From Capsicum annuum (Eukaryota > Streptophyta > Magnoliopsida > Solanales > Solanaceae): a stretch of DNA of 64,000 bases. The DNA lies in contig NC_061114.1 of assembly GCF_002878395.1 (NCBI RefSeq), positions 166,983,372-167,047,371 of the forward strand, in the 5' to 3' direction. The notes beneath the pieces are model-generated. The model saw nothing but the letters and a program-made list of their open reading frames with translations. It was not told the origin of the DNA and ran no database searches. How positions within the stretch are numbered: the stretch's first letter is position 1; each line of letters begins with the position of its first letter. Positions 55,241 to 64,000 of this stretch are shown piece by piece. The translations under genes and the position numbers were made by a program.

Positions 55241-55686
55241 AATAAGATGTTGGGTTTAAGTGACATGAAAGTATGGCCTAACAAACCTTTTATGGGTAAG
55301 ACGTTGTGTTCAAAGTTCCAACACAATATATTGATGATAATGATGATCGAAGCAAAATAATAGATTTTGATGTAATGTCATAAAATTCGCCACACATTGA
55401 TTTGCTCCATTCTTTAGTATGAATATAGTATCTGTACATAATAAGTATGAAATAAGACAAGTGATTTTATATATGTGAGCGTGAAGAAAAATTATAATAA
55501 TCATCATTATGATAAAAATGAAGAACATTATGGATTGTTAAGATGGTCCTTCAAAGTGAAGGTATTATTTACCATCAATTTGGTCTAAAAGGTATATATT
55601 GGAGACACAGTCGTCGTTCAATCAAATTTGATAGATTTTATAAATTCTTCATCAAAGGAGAAAAGAGCAAAAGTGAAGATGCTCTT
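55241..55686 (+). other. Internal Copia sequence between two insertions
   Basis: About 440 bp belonging to the outer plus-strand Copia element. A plus-strand stretch near 55560-55680 reads W-S-K-R-Y-I-L-E-T-Q-S-S-F-N-Q-I in places. No domain is certain. Confidence 0.45.
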
Positions 55687-58264
55687 TGTAACACCCCGTA
55701 CTTAATTACGTGCATTAGTCATTGTTATATGTGTTGGAGTATATGTATTGATCCTAAGTTAGGTATATATGAGTTTAAGTATGAGTATTGATTATTTTGA
55801 GATGGTTTCAAGTGTGTAGTTTGATTATAGGTGTATAGGAATCGACTTTATTTATACCGAAATTTTCCCGTCGATGGTTCCATACGAAGGTTATTGAATA
55901 AGCTTTCCAACGATATAAAGATTTCCAAAAACGGATAAGTTTCGGATATAAGCGAGCTCGTTCGAAACTTTAAAACGGTGGCCGGGATGTGAACAGTAAA
56001 TGTGCAGGAAAACTACTGAGGCCTGCCAGTTTTTTAGGTCAACTTTGAACGATCATAACTCCCTAAATATAATGAACTGGGAGAGCTACCACATATCAAA
56101 AGAAATATCTCTGAGTCTTCTTTTCAATGCAATTGGTTTCATCCAAATCCAACATCTGAGTAAGGAGTTATACTCGTTTTACTTCAGCCTCTCAAAACAG
56201 ATTTTTAGGGTCAACTTCAAACGATCATAACTACTTGTACAGGACGAACTGGGTGGCTTAATTTATATGAAATGAAATACCTTTGAATTATCTTTCTAAC
56301 GATACCAATTTCACCCAAATCCGATATCGGAGCAAAGAGTTATGGCCGATTTACTTTAGCCTATCAAAACAGTCCACCATGGACAGATTCGGATTTACTT
56401 AAATTTTTAAGGGCAATATGGTCATTTTCCATCACCTCTTGAACGAAAATTGGTCATTATATACATATACTTAGCCTCATATCCATTATTTATCATCCAT
56501 TATTGAAAACTAAGAAACCCTAGCCAAATTTCAACTCCAATTATCTTGTGATTCAACCGTAGAAAATCCAAATTGATTCCGTAGTTGTGTTCACCGTCTC
56601 AAGGGCTTCGAGAAGCACCCCTTATTTGTGCCAACAGGACTTCGAAATCAAAAGGGCCATTTTTTTTGGTAAGGATGTAAATTATGTTGGTGTTATTTAT
56701 ATGGATATGTATATATATATATATGCATGTGAGCATAAGAAGTATGTTATTTGATTGTTGTTGAAAGATGATTGGAAATGATGTTGGATTATTCTTGTGC
56801 ATGGTTGGATTATGTTAAATTGTGAAGGAATTTGGGGTGATGATGTGGTATTGATGATGTGGTATTGAAATGATGATTATATATATATACACACATAAAC
56901 CTATTGTTCAAGTTGGTTTTTGGAATGTTTTGCAAATATTGGTAGTATGGAATTATGGAAGAGAATTGTGGTGTTGGGTTGCTAATACTAGATGCCAAAC
57001 ATTTCATTGTAGATAAGTGATTTGTAAAGGCGGGAAGTTGTGTTGAATTGGTATCTGAATCTACAACGAGGTATGTAAAGCATACTCTAACAATGTTCTT
57101 TGGCATGAAAACACCAATGTTCCATCAAGTAAGATTCCGAGGTTGTCCAAAAACATGTATTGTTCTACGTTACCAACGAAGTTGTTTCCATCCTATAATT
57201 GTCAAAATGTTTCATTGATAGACCAAAAGGCTCTTATTTCATTGTTGTGATATTGATGATTCTGAAACACATTGTTGATGTACCAATGAGTCTTTATTAC
57301 ATCGTTATTGTATAGAAGGTCTATTACTTGGTTCCTATTGATGTATCATTGTTTCAAAGTATTAAAATGTGGAGGCGACCGAAATAACAATCTCCAAGAT
57401 TAATTGAACTAAGTGATGGGAGTTCTCTCTTATCGGGTGGTATCCCAGGGGCATAAGCCTAGCATGGGTCGATCCCTATTTCATGTGTTTATGGGTGGTA
57501 TCCCAGGGGCATAAGCCTAGCACGGGTCGATCCCAGTTGATATGTACTGGAGGCATCCTAATGGTCACAGTACAGTACAGTAATGATTACAAAGACGATA
57601 AGAACGAAGGTAAAGTGATTGAATAAACACAATGTACAGGTTGTCACAAGTTCTAGTAAGTATGGTCCACTCCTATTACGACTTATTCACTTGTTTCTGA
57701 TTTCTATTAAGCTCCTATATCATATGTGATTATTTACAGCTTTACATACTCAGTACATATTTCGTACTGACGTCCCTCACGGGGGACCTGCATTTCATGC
57801 TGCAGGCACAGGTACCTCAGCTCATACACCACACAAGTAGGAGCCAGGTCATACAGCTATTGTTGGTGAAATCCAGTTTGCTTCGGAGCTTTCCGAGTCG
57901 GTTCCTTATGTTTTGTTATTGTACATGAGTCATGTGTGGGCAGGGGTTTGTCCCGACCCTAGTTATGTCATGTATATCCTAGAGGCTTTGTAGACATAAG
58001 GAAGGGTAAAGTCATGGAAGTTTATATAGTGATGTTATATCTGTATATGTGGTGGCCCCGACGGCCAAGTATTATATACATATATATATATATATATTTG
58101 CGCGTGTTGTGCTGATACAGGTAATTAGACCTTTCTATATGCAACGAAGTGCTGTCCAATTTTTTGGTGACATGTAAGTGAAAGTACAGGTATTTGAACG
58201 GGTTCTCCCGGGCCTTCTCGGCTTCGGGTGCCAGTCCGGCCCGATGGGATTTTGGGGCGTGACA
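55687..58264 (+). mobile_element. Gypsy solo LTR (TSD CTCTT)
   Basis: It begins TGTAACACCCCGTACTTAAT and ends ggggcgtgaca, 2,578 bp. The exact 5-bp duplication ctctt flanks it (55682-55686 and 58265-58269). The sequence has phrases common in large Solanaceae chromovirus LTRs (cgatcataactcc, tacgtactgacgtccctcacggggg-type, ctgcaggcacaggtacc). No internal domains lie in it, so it is a solo LTR. It inserted into the plus-strand Copia element. Confidence 0.92.
57436..57540. repeat. Tandem duplication (about 58-bp unit) in solo LTR
   Basis: gggtggtatcccaggggcat through the tcgatcccta/tcgatcccag region occurs twice in a row (57438 and about 57495). Confidence 0.9.
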
Positions 58265-58269
58265 CTCTT

Positions 58270-61200
58270 GACCTTTCAAAGTGATGTTGAGGTGGATCTA
58301 TAAATAGATAAATGTCAAGGTATGATACTGAACCTATAAAATAAATTATGAAGCACGTATGATTATAATTCAATTCTTGAAGAGAATGTTATTTGTGTTA
58401 AACGTCGTGGATGTCCGACCGTTCATGAAAGTAATTGTGTCAAGATGTGAGGAAATTCACTGACAAAGATGTGCTTATATATGGTTGGATAAATACCAAA
58501 ACTTATCTCTACGGGAGGTTTGAGGAAAATAAAAAATTTTAATTTGATATAAAAAGGTCATTGATGCTATAGTATGTTTTATCATGATCTACCAAAGGGT
58601 AAAATTAAAAAGTGATTCTTGCCTATAAAATTTTTGTCCATGATCAAACTGAATATTATGGTGTGATCGAATGAATTTTTCATTGATCGCATAAATATGG
58701 TACGCCAAAAAGGAATTTGTCAAATGTTATAAAAATAAATTACTAAAGGCAAAAGTAAAATAAGAAAAAGGTCTTGCATAAAATGATTTTAACTATAATG
58801 ACAATAATTTTCTCCCTAAAAAGAGATGACCACCATACAAATGGTGTTTTGAAATATGAGGTAGTACACAAACATTTGATAGTCTCAAAAAGCTAATGTG
58901 TTACAACTCGGGGAAATGAAATTATTCAGGTCATTGAAATTATAGTAAGTCTCCAAAAGAAACTTTTTGAGTTTCAAGGGAATTGAAAAAAACATATTAT
59001 ATTGAGACTGTAAATTATGAAAGGATTTTGTATCTTTAGATTAGTACAATCGAAACGGGTTATAAATATTTATGGAAAAGGCTACCCATTTTTCTCCTGT
59101 TTATTGATACAAATATATGAACATGGTGATAAAATTACATGTTGTAGTGAACTAAAATTTTACAGAAAATATATAAGTTGGCATGATCGGTTGACCATCT
59201 CAATTCAAATATAATGTAAAAATAATTAAAAATTCATGCGGCTTTACATTGAAGAAATAAAAGATTCTTCAAGAATTCTCTTATGTTGCTTGTTCTCAAG
59301 ATAAAATATTATAACAACTAAGGCTATGATTGTATCACCTAAATTTTGAAACATACAATAAGATGAATATGATCCCATTTACCTGTCATGTAGACCGTTT
59401 ATTATGAAATGAGATGCATCCGTCGTTGGTCACATACGCTGCTATCAACTTGCAATTTGATTTTTGTAAGGTTGTTTGTTCAAATTGTAAAATTGAGAGT
59501 ATGGTTCCAAACTATAAAAATTGATAATACTGATTGGTTTAGCAGAAAAATTGTGTGTCTCCAATTATAGTTGAACCATTGATTATAAGAATAAATCTTC
59601 TAAAAAAAATTGATATGAGACGATTTTATTTCAGTGTAGAAATATTTGTATGCATTAAGTCAATAAGGTTTTCCTATATTGTTGGTTCAGAGTCAAGAAT
59701 CAATTAAAATTCATTTAAAAATTTGAATGTACAGTATCCACCAGTACAAAAATGGACCCCTTCCCCCCCCCCCCCCCCCCTCCCTAAAAAAAAAAGGTTG
59801 GGGTGATATTAGATTCCTAACATTAGGGGGAGATATGATTAATAGCTGAAATGTATAGAATGAATTATCTAGATCTCGTAAAAAAATAAACTTGAAGTTC
59901 AAGAGATAATTCATGATTTGCAAAATGTTGCAAGTTCATTGACAGACTGATCCAATGTTGTAATTTAGCTGTAAATGGTCCAATGAAAAATCCTTGAAGG
60001 ACAGAGCCTATGACACGCTTGAAACGTGATAGACCAATTAATTTCAAATATAAAATTTCTTAAAGAAGGATAGGATCAAGATTGTCTTGATAATAAGGCA
60101 AGTGCTTTAAAAGAGCACCATGACATAACACTCTATAAAACCTTGACAAAGGTTCAAGGTTCAAGTACATAAAAATGATGAAATGAAGAGATTTCGATAA
60201 GTTATGTCTTATTAAAATCGATATCAAATATCCATCAATGGTATTTTTGATATAATATAACGCTCGCCATTATAAATGCTAACGAGGATCTTGAATTTAA
60301 ATTTATCGAATAGTGTGGACAGATAAATACGCATTTCAAGTATATTATGTTTCACTTGAATAGTAATGTTTTGGAATTAGTTCATAGACTTAGGTATAAT
60401 GCCAGTGGGATACAAATTGGTGATTGTGCGAAAAGCAAAATCGTAAGATATAAAAAACGAATTGTGCCTTGAGGCATAAAGGCTATTCGCAAAGTCCTGG
60501 CATTATTGTTTGGAAATGTGTTCTCCTATGGTGGATGCAATAAGTTTTTTTTTTAAATCTAACAATGTATGAAAATCTTGAATATGTCTAACAGATGGCT
60601 GTCATGTCTAGGAAAATCCTTAAAAGATTTAAAAGAGATTTGATCCATTGAATATCTCAATGATTGCGAAATCACTTATCATAAAAAAGGATCAATTTCG
60701 ATCTCATGAAATGGTTAGAAAATATCATGTATTAGTGAAATTATTGCACTTATGTATCCTGCTATTCTATACATAAGATAATAATTTTTATTAATGTACA
60801 GAAAAGATATAATTTTACTTTTATGTGAATGTGAGTGAAATCAAATATTATTGATACGGATTTACTAGTTCTAACAAATATTGTCAAAGGATTGTTGGTT
60901 ATGCAAATGCAGGAAGAATATTTGATCTACGATCAATTTAAATATCATGCAAATGAATTTCTACAACTAATTGGTTGTTGCTATGAACAAGTTCAATTTA
61001 CAAATGACTTGCGACGATGAGGTCACATATAAAGTGATTTTCAAGAATTTATTTGTCTGAGTTCATGGGCTTACCACATCCAAGAAATAAGAAAGCAACA
61101 CATTAGGACGATTTCAAGAATGCCACACCTTCATGAATGTGATTTGATCACAACAATACAATCAATATCAACTTGAAAGAAGACATAAAGATTGAAGGCC

Positions 61201-61330
61201 TCATCCCTGAGAAGTGAAATGATATTTGCATCAGGAGAAGTAAAATACGCGCTGCACTCTGTTTTCCTTGGCCTAGGTTTTGTCCCAATAAATTTTTCTG
61301 ACAAGGTGCTTAACGAGGCAACAAACAAAC
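58270..61330 (+). pseudogene. Copia gag-pol remnant (plus-strand element)
   Basis: Plus-strand relics in order: a degenerate zinc knuckle C-Y-N-S-G-K-(stop)-N-Y-S-G-H near 58898-58935 (the second Cys is Ser); the integrase-RT linker with N-V-A-S-S-L-T-D-like sequence and R-L-K-R-D-R-P-I near 59840-60060; RNase H-like V-G-Y-A-N-A-G near 60895-60925; and a C-terminal region that grades into the 3' UTR (gctgcactctgttttccttggcc, 61250). No run longer than about 65 codons is open. It is old and inactive. Confidence 0.7.
59763..59780. repeat. Poly-C tract (18 C)
   Basis: A run of 18 C inside the decayed Copia region, followed by tccctaaaaaaaaaa. Confidence 0.9.
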
Positions 61331-61438
61331 ACGTATTATAAGATATGTGTACTTTTTTTCCTTCATTAGGAATTTTTTTTCACAGAGTTTTTTTGTAAGG
61401 TTTTAACGAGGCACATTATTTATGGACTGCAAGGAGAG

Positions 61439-61790
61439 TGTGATAAAACCAATAAGTGTGAATGTCCACTACTCTAGAAATTACTCCAACTACTTATCTC
61501 CATTATTCCCCTCCATTATGAAGATAACCTCCACCATTCATGACCATTATTCTTATGACCTTATACATCCATAACCTCCTCCATTATATTAATGGTTAAT
61601 GTCATGTTTATGACAACCTTATGCATGTCTCTATATGACACTATAAATAGAGTCATAAGAATTCATATTGTATACACTTAAAAGACTTGTACACTTATAC
61701 TTGAAAGAATGAAAAATTCTCATCTCTTGTCTTCTTATTTTACTGTCTATTTTTCTTTTATATTGTTACTCTTTTAGATTAATTTTAATA
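61439..61790 (+). repeat. 3' LTR of plus-strand Copia
   Basis: 352 bp starting TGTGATAAAACC. It matches 51724-52075 along its full length, and the TSD aaaat follows directly. Confidence 0.9.
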
Positions 61791-61795
61791 AAAAT

Positions 61796-62281
61796 ACTAA
61801 TTTTGATTTTCTTGAGATTGCACTTGGTGGATAATTACGATCTATTTATTTTATTATCTTTTTTTTATTTTTTTTATTTCTACTATCTTTCCCTGTTCAA
61901 AAGAAATTGTTAAATTAAAGCACATTTGGATAATAAAATGCTGAGGTGGGGAAGATTTAAGAAAATAAGGTGGAACCAAGATGGAAGAGAAAGAATGATA
62001 GTAAATATAAGTGAAAGAGAAATTGATAGTAAGTCATGGGGTCTACATCTTCATGTGTCAAATAATGGCTAGCCTCATCCAAGTATGATGTGGTGTGCCT
62101 CTCACACCTAGGGGTGGAAATATGGATAAATAATATGATTATTCGTCCATTTTATCCATGTTAAATGAGTTGGATATCCAACCCGTTTAATAGTGGGTCA
62201 AATATGGGTCAACCCATATTATCCATTCTAAAATATGGATAATTCATGGGTATCCACTAATATACTCTTCTTATTAAAGTA
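61796..62281. other. Intergenic, with a hAT-like terminus at 62109
   Basis: taggggtggaaatatggat at 62109 resembles the hAT-type terminus seen at 13229, followed by repeats of atatggataa and gggtcaaccc in both orientations. The other end was not found, and the Mutator-like element at 62282 may have interrupted it. Confidence 0.35.
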
Positions 62282-63719
62282 TGACATATGTGAAAGGCTT
62301 AAGTCATCGATAGACACTTAAAGTTGTCCTGAAAATTCACTTAAATCGCTCAACTAAGGTCTGTACCTATTGAACACTTATACTGTATACAAAATTATTC
62401 CTATTAGGCACATTTTGTCAATTAGCAACAAATGTAAAGTGTGTGTATTACACTTGTCGTGACATGACAAAAATTTAAAAAAATAAAATAAAAAAAACTG
62501 TCCACCCCCCCCCCCCCCCCTCTTCATCTTCTTCCCTATTTTCTTCTTTATTTTTTTTCTTTGTTATTCTTTTCTCCTAACTACAAAACTTAAATTTATT
62601 CAAATTAATTTCAGATATAATCTTCATGGCACACTTTCTTTATTGGAATTGTTTAATAATGTCAAAGAACGTAATTTAAGATTCATATTAAGCTTATTGA
62701 AAAAAATGGTGTTTCGTCGAAAAATTATTTTTACCCATTTTTTTATTTTGCAGTATTTTCCATTCCCCCCTCACTCTCATGGCTGCTATGAGCTCTCCAT
62801 TTCGCCCTCACTTTCATTTTAAATTCATTTTTCATTTTGTTTTCAAAAATTTTAAACAAAATATGTGTTCCAAGAAGTAATTTTCTTCCAGCTTCAATGA
62901 CTTTGTCATAGCTTTGGAGGTAATTTTCACTATCATTTTCATTTTTTTGGTATAATCTTCTAAGACCTCTCTGGACAACAAAAATAATAACGCCTATGCA
63001 CATGAATGATTCAGTGTTAAAAGAGTAAGCAAAATACTCACATATTAGTTATGGTGCCAGAAATGCCTAATCTGCTTAACAGTCAATGCTTAAAATCAAG
63101 ATGTTACCACATCCATGTCATTTCATGTCACTTCGAATTTATCACTTATTAACTGCTTATACAGTTCTGTCTTTGATTTTTTAGTATTTGAGTGTGGTAT
63201 ATGTTTAGCTTCGTAGAAGTGTTAACAATGAAATTCTCGTAAAAATAAATTGTGTTTTTGACTTCTCTGCGAAAAAAATTAGCCGCATTTTCGAAAATAG
63301 AGTGGAAGAGGGAGTATAAGCTGTCGGCGGCAACAGCTGGGGAAAACAACGGCTTAGGGTGGGGTGGTAGGGGTGCTTGGGGGTAGGGTGATGGGGGTTC
63401 TTGGGAAAGCAACGACTTGGGGGTGGGGTGGTGGGGTTTTTTTTTTTTTTTTAAATAAATAAAAAATTATTATTATTATAAAATTATATTAATAAAATAA
63501 TTTAAGTATAGGTTTTTCAATTAAAAGAAGTAAAATAATTTTTGTTCATATATATGTCCAAAGGAAAGTGTAAGCCAAATCAACAATTTGTGTTTGATAG
63601 GTATTAATTTAAGCAATTGAGGCATCTGATAGGTACAAGCCTTAGTTGAAGTGTTTAAGTGAATTTTCGGGACAACTTAAAGGGTCTGTCGATTACTTAA
63701 GTCTATGTGAAATGTATCA
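62282..63719. mobile_element. Mutator-like element with long TIRs
   Basis: The left end (62282 to about 62385: tgacatatgtgaaaggcttaag onward, with acttaaagttgtcctgaaaattcacttaaa) and right end (about 63600-63719) are inverted copies for about 110 bp. The interior is non-coding, with a poly-C tract and ggtgggg-type repeats at 63350-63435. No transposase. A TSD was not resolved. Confidence 0.65.
62505..62520. repeat. Poly-C tract (16 C)
   Basis: A run of 16 C within the Mutator-like element. Confidence 0.88.
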
Positions 63720-63741
63720 ACCTCTAAGGTATACTTATTGA

Positions 63742-63956
63742 GGGTGTGTTTGGAATGAAGAAAAATATTTTAAATTTTTTTTAAAAAATAGAATTTTTTT
63801 TTTATTTTTTAAAACTTTTATTTTCTTTTTTTTAAAAAACTTTTTTTTAAATCGACATTTTGCATTTAAATTTGAACCACCTTTTTTTTTCCTTTTTTTT
63901 CTTTTTATTCTTTATTTTCGTTTTTTTGTTTCGTTTTTTTCTTTTCATTTTTCTGT
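63742..63956. mobile_element. Start of a Harbinger-like MITE (cut by the gap)
   Basis: gggtgtgtttggaatgaagaaaaatatttt resembles the terminus of the Harbinger element at 43323 (ggtgtgtttggtatgatggaaaatatttt). T-rich sequence follows up to the gap, so the other end is not visible. Confidence 0.5.
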
Positions 63957-64000
63957 NNNNNNNNNNNNNNNNNNNNNNNNNNNNNNNNNNNNNNNNNNNN
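63957..64000. other. Assembly gap at window end
   Basis: 44 N up to the window edge. The true gap extends outside. Confidence 0.99.

Larger units (their letters stand above)
51724..61790 (+). mobile_element. Ty1/Copia retrotransposon with two nested insertions (TSD AAAAT)
   Basis: The plus-strand LTRs at 51724-52075 and 61439-61790 are both 352 bp. The exact 5-bp duplication aaaat flanks the element (51719-51723 and 61791-61795). The primer site tgttatcagcatgac follows the first LTR. The 3' end carries ggttttaacgaggcacattatttatgg and a purine tract (aaggagag) directly before the second LTR, typical of a common Solanaceae Copia group. Coding sequence survives only as relics (58270-61330). A gag-only Copia element (52763-55240) and a gypsy solo LTR (55687-58264) are inserted. 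Total 10.07 kb; without the insertions it would be about 5.0 kb. Confidence 0.9.

Noticed and set aside
1..64000. CRISPR arrays, operons, riboswitches, prokaryotic promoters
   Set aside because: The tandem arrays have no spacer structure and the window is plant nuclear DNA; none is supported.

Overview
The window is repeat-rich nuclear DNA from a dicot, most likely a member of the Solanaceae. The clues are a degraded SolS/TS-type SINE at about 9.4 kb, Stowaway-like MITEs with CTCCCTCCGT-type ends, Copia elements whose 3' untranslated sequence and TTATCAGCA-type primer site are of a kind common in that family, and large Ty3/gypsy LTRs beginning TGTAACACCC. I cannot name the genus. Nothing looks prokaryotic or organellar. 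Two runs of N (31013-31112 and 63957-64000) mark assembly gaps.

Only one convincing host gene is visible: a short intronless plus-strand ORF (12202-12423) encoding a 73-residue secreted peptide precursor with an IDA-like (IDL) motif. Almost everything else is transposable-element sequence. From left to right: 1-818 is a LINE fragment. 2685-9094 is a full-length but decayed LINE with a 13-bp target-site duplication (TSD). 9185-11444 holds a Stowaway-like MITE, two SINE-like pieces and a short LTR element (TRIM-like). 12.2 kb is the IDL gene. 13229-14177 is a hAT-type non-autonomous element with an exact 8-bp TSD. 14195-20948 is a Stowaway MITE split by a third LINE whose 5' end is inverted, as expected for twin priming.

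21508-42321 is one old Ty3/gypsy chromovirus on the minus strand, expanded to about 20.8 kb by nested insertions. These are a Stowaway MITE in its 3' LTR; a Copia element (22155-29890) which itself carries part of another gypsy element (24814 to about 29.1 kb); a hAT-like element (30309-32959) containing a Mutator-like MITE and the internal assembly gap; a 2.7-kb solo LTR in the reverse transcriptase (34929-37611, TSD TCATG); and another LTR that cuts the protease (right edge 40292).

43323-46336 is a PIF/Harbinger element with recognisable transposase and Myb/SANT relics. 47168-49953 is a hAT-type element (8-bp TSD GTTTTAAT) whose interior is a 149-bp tandem repeat array of about 13-14 units with an internal five-unit (733-bp) higher-order duplication. 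51724-61790 is a plus-strand Copia element with two 352-bp LTRs and TSD AAAAT, interrupted by a gag-only Copia element (52763-55240, TSD AATAA) and by a 2.6-kb gypsy solo LTR (55687-58264, TSD CTCTT). The right end holds a long-TIR Mutator-like element and the start of a Harbinger-like MITE before the terminal gap.

I see no novel multi-gene system. The items most worth follow-up are the higher-order minisatellite inside a hAT element, the 5'-inverted LINE that has also lost its catalytic FADD box, the gag-only Copia element and the IDL peptide gene.
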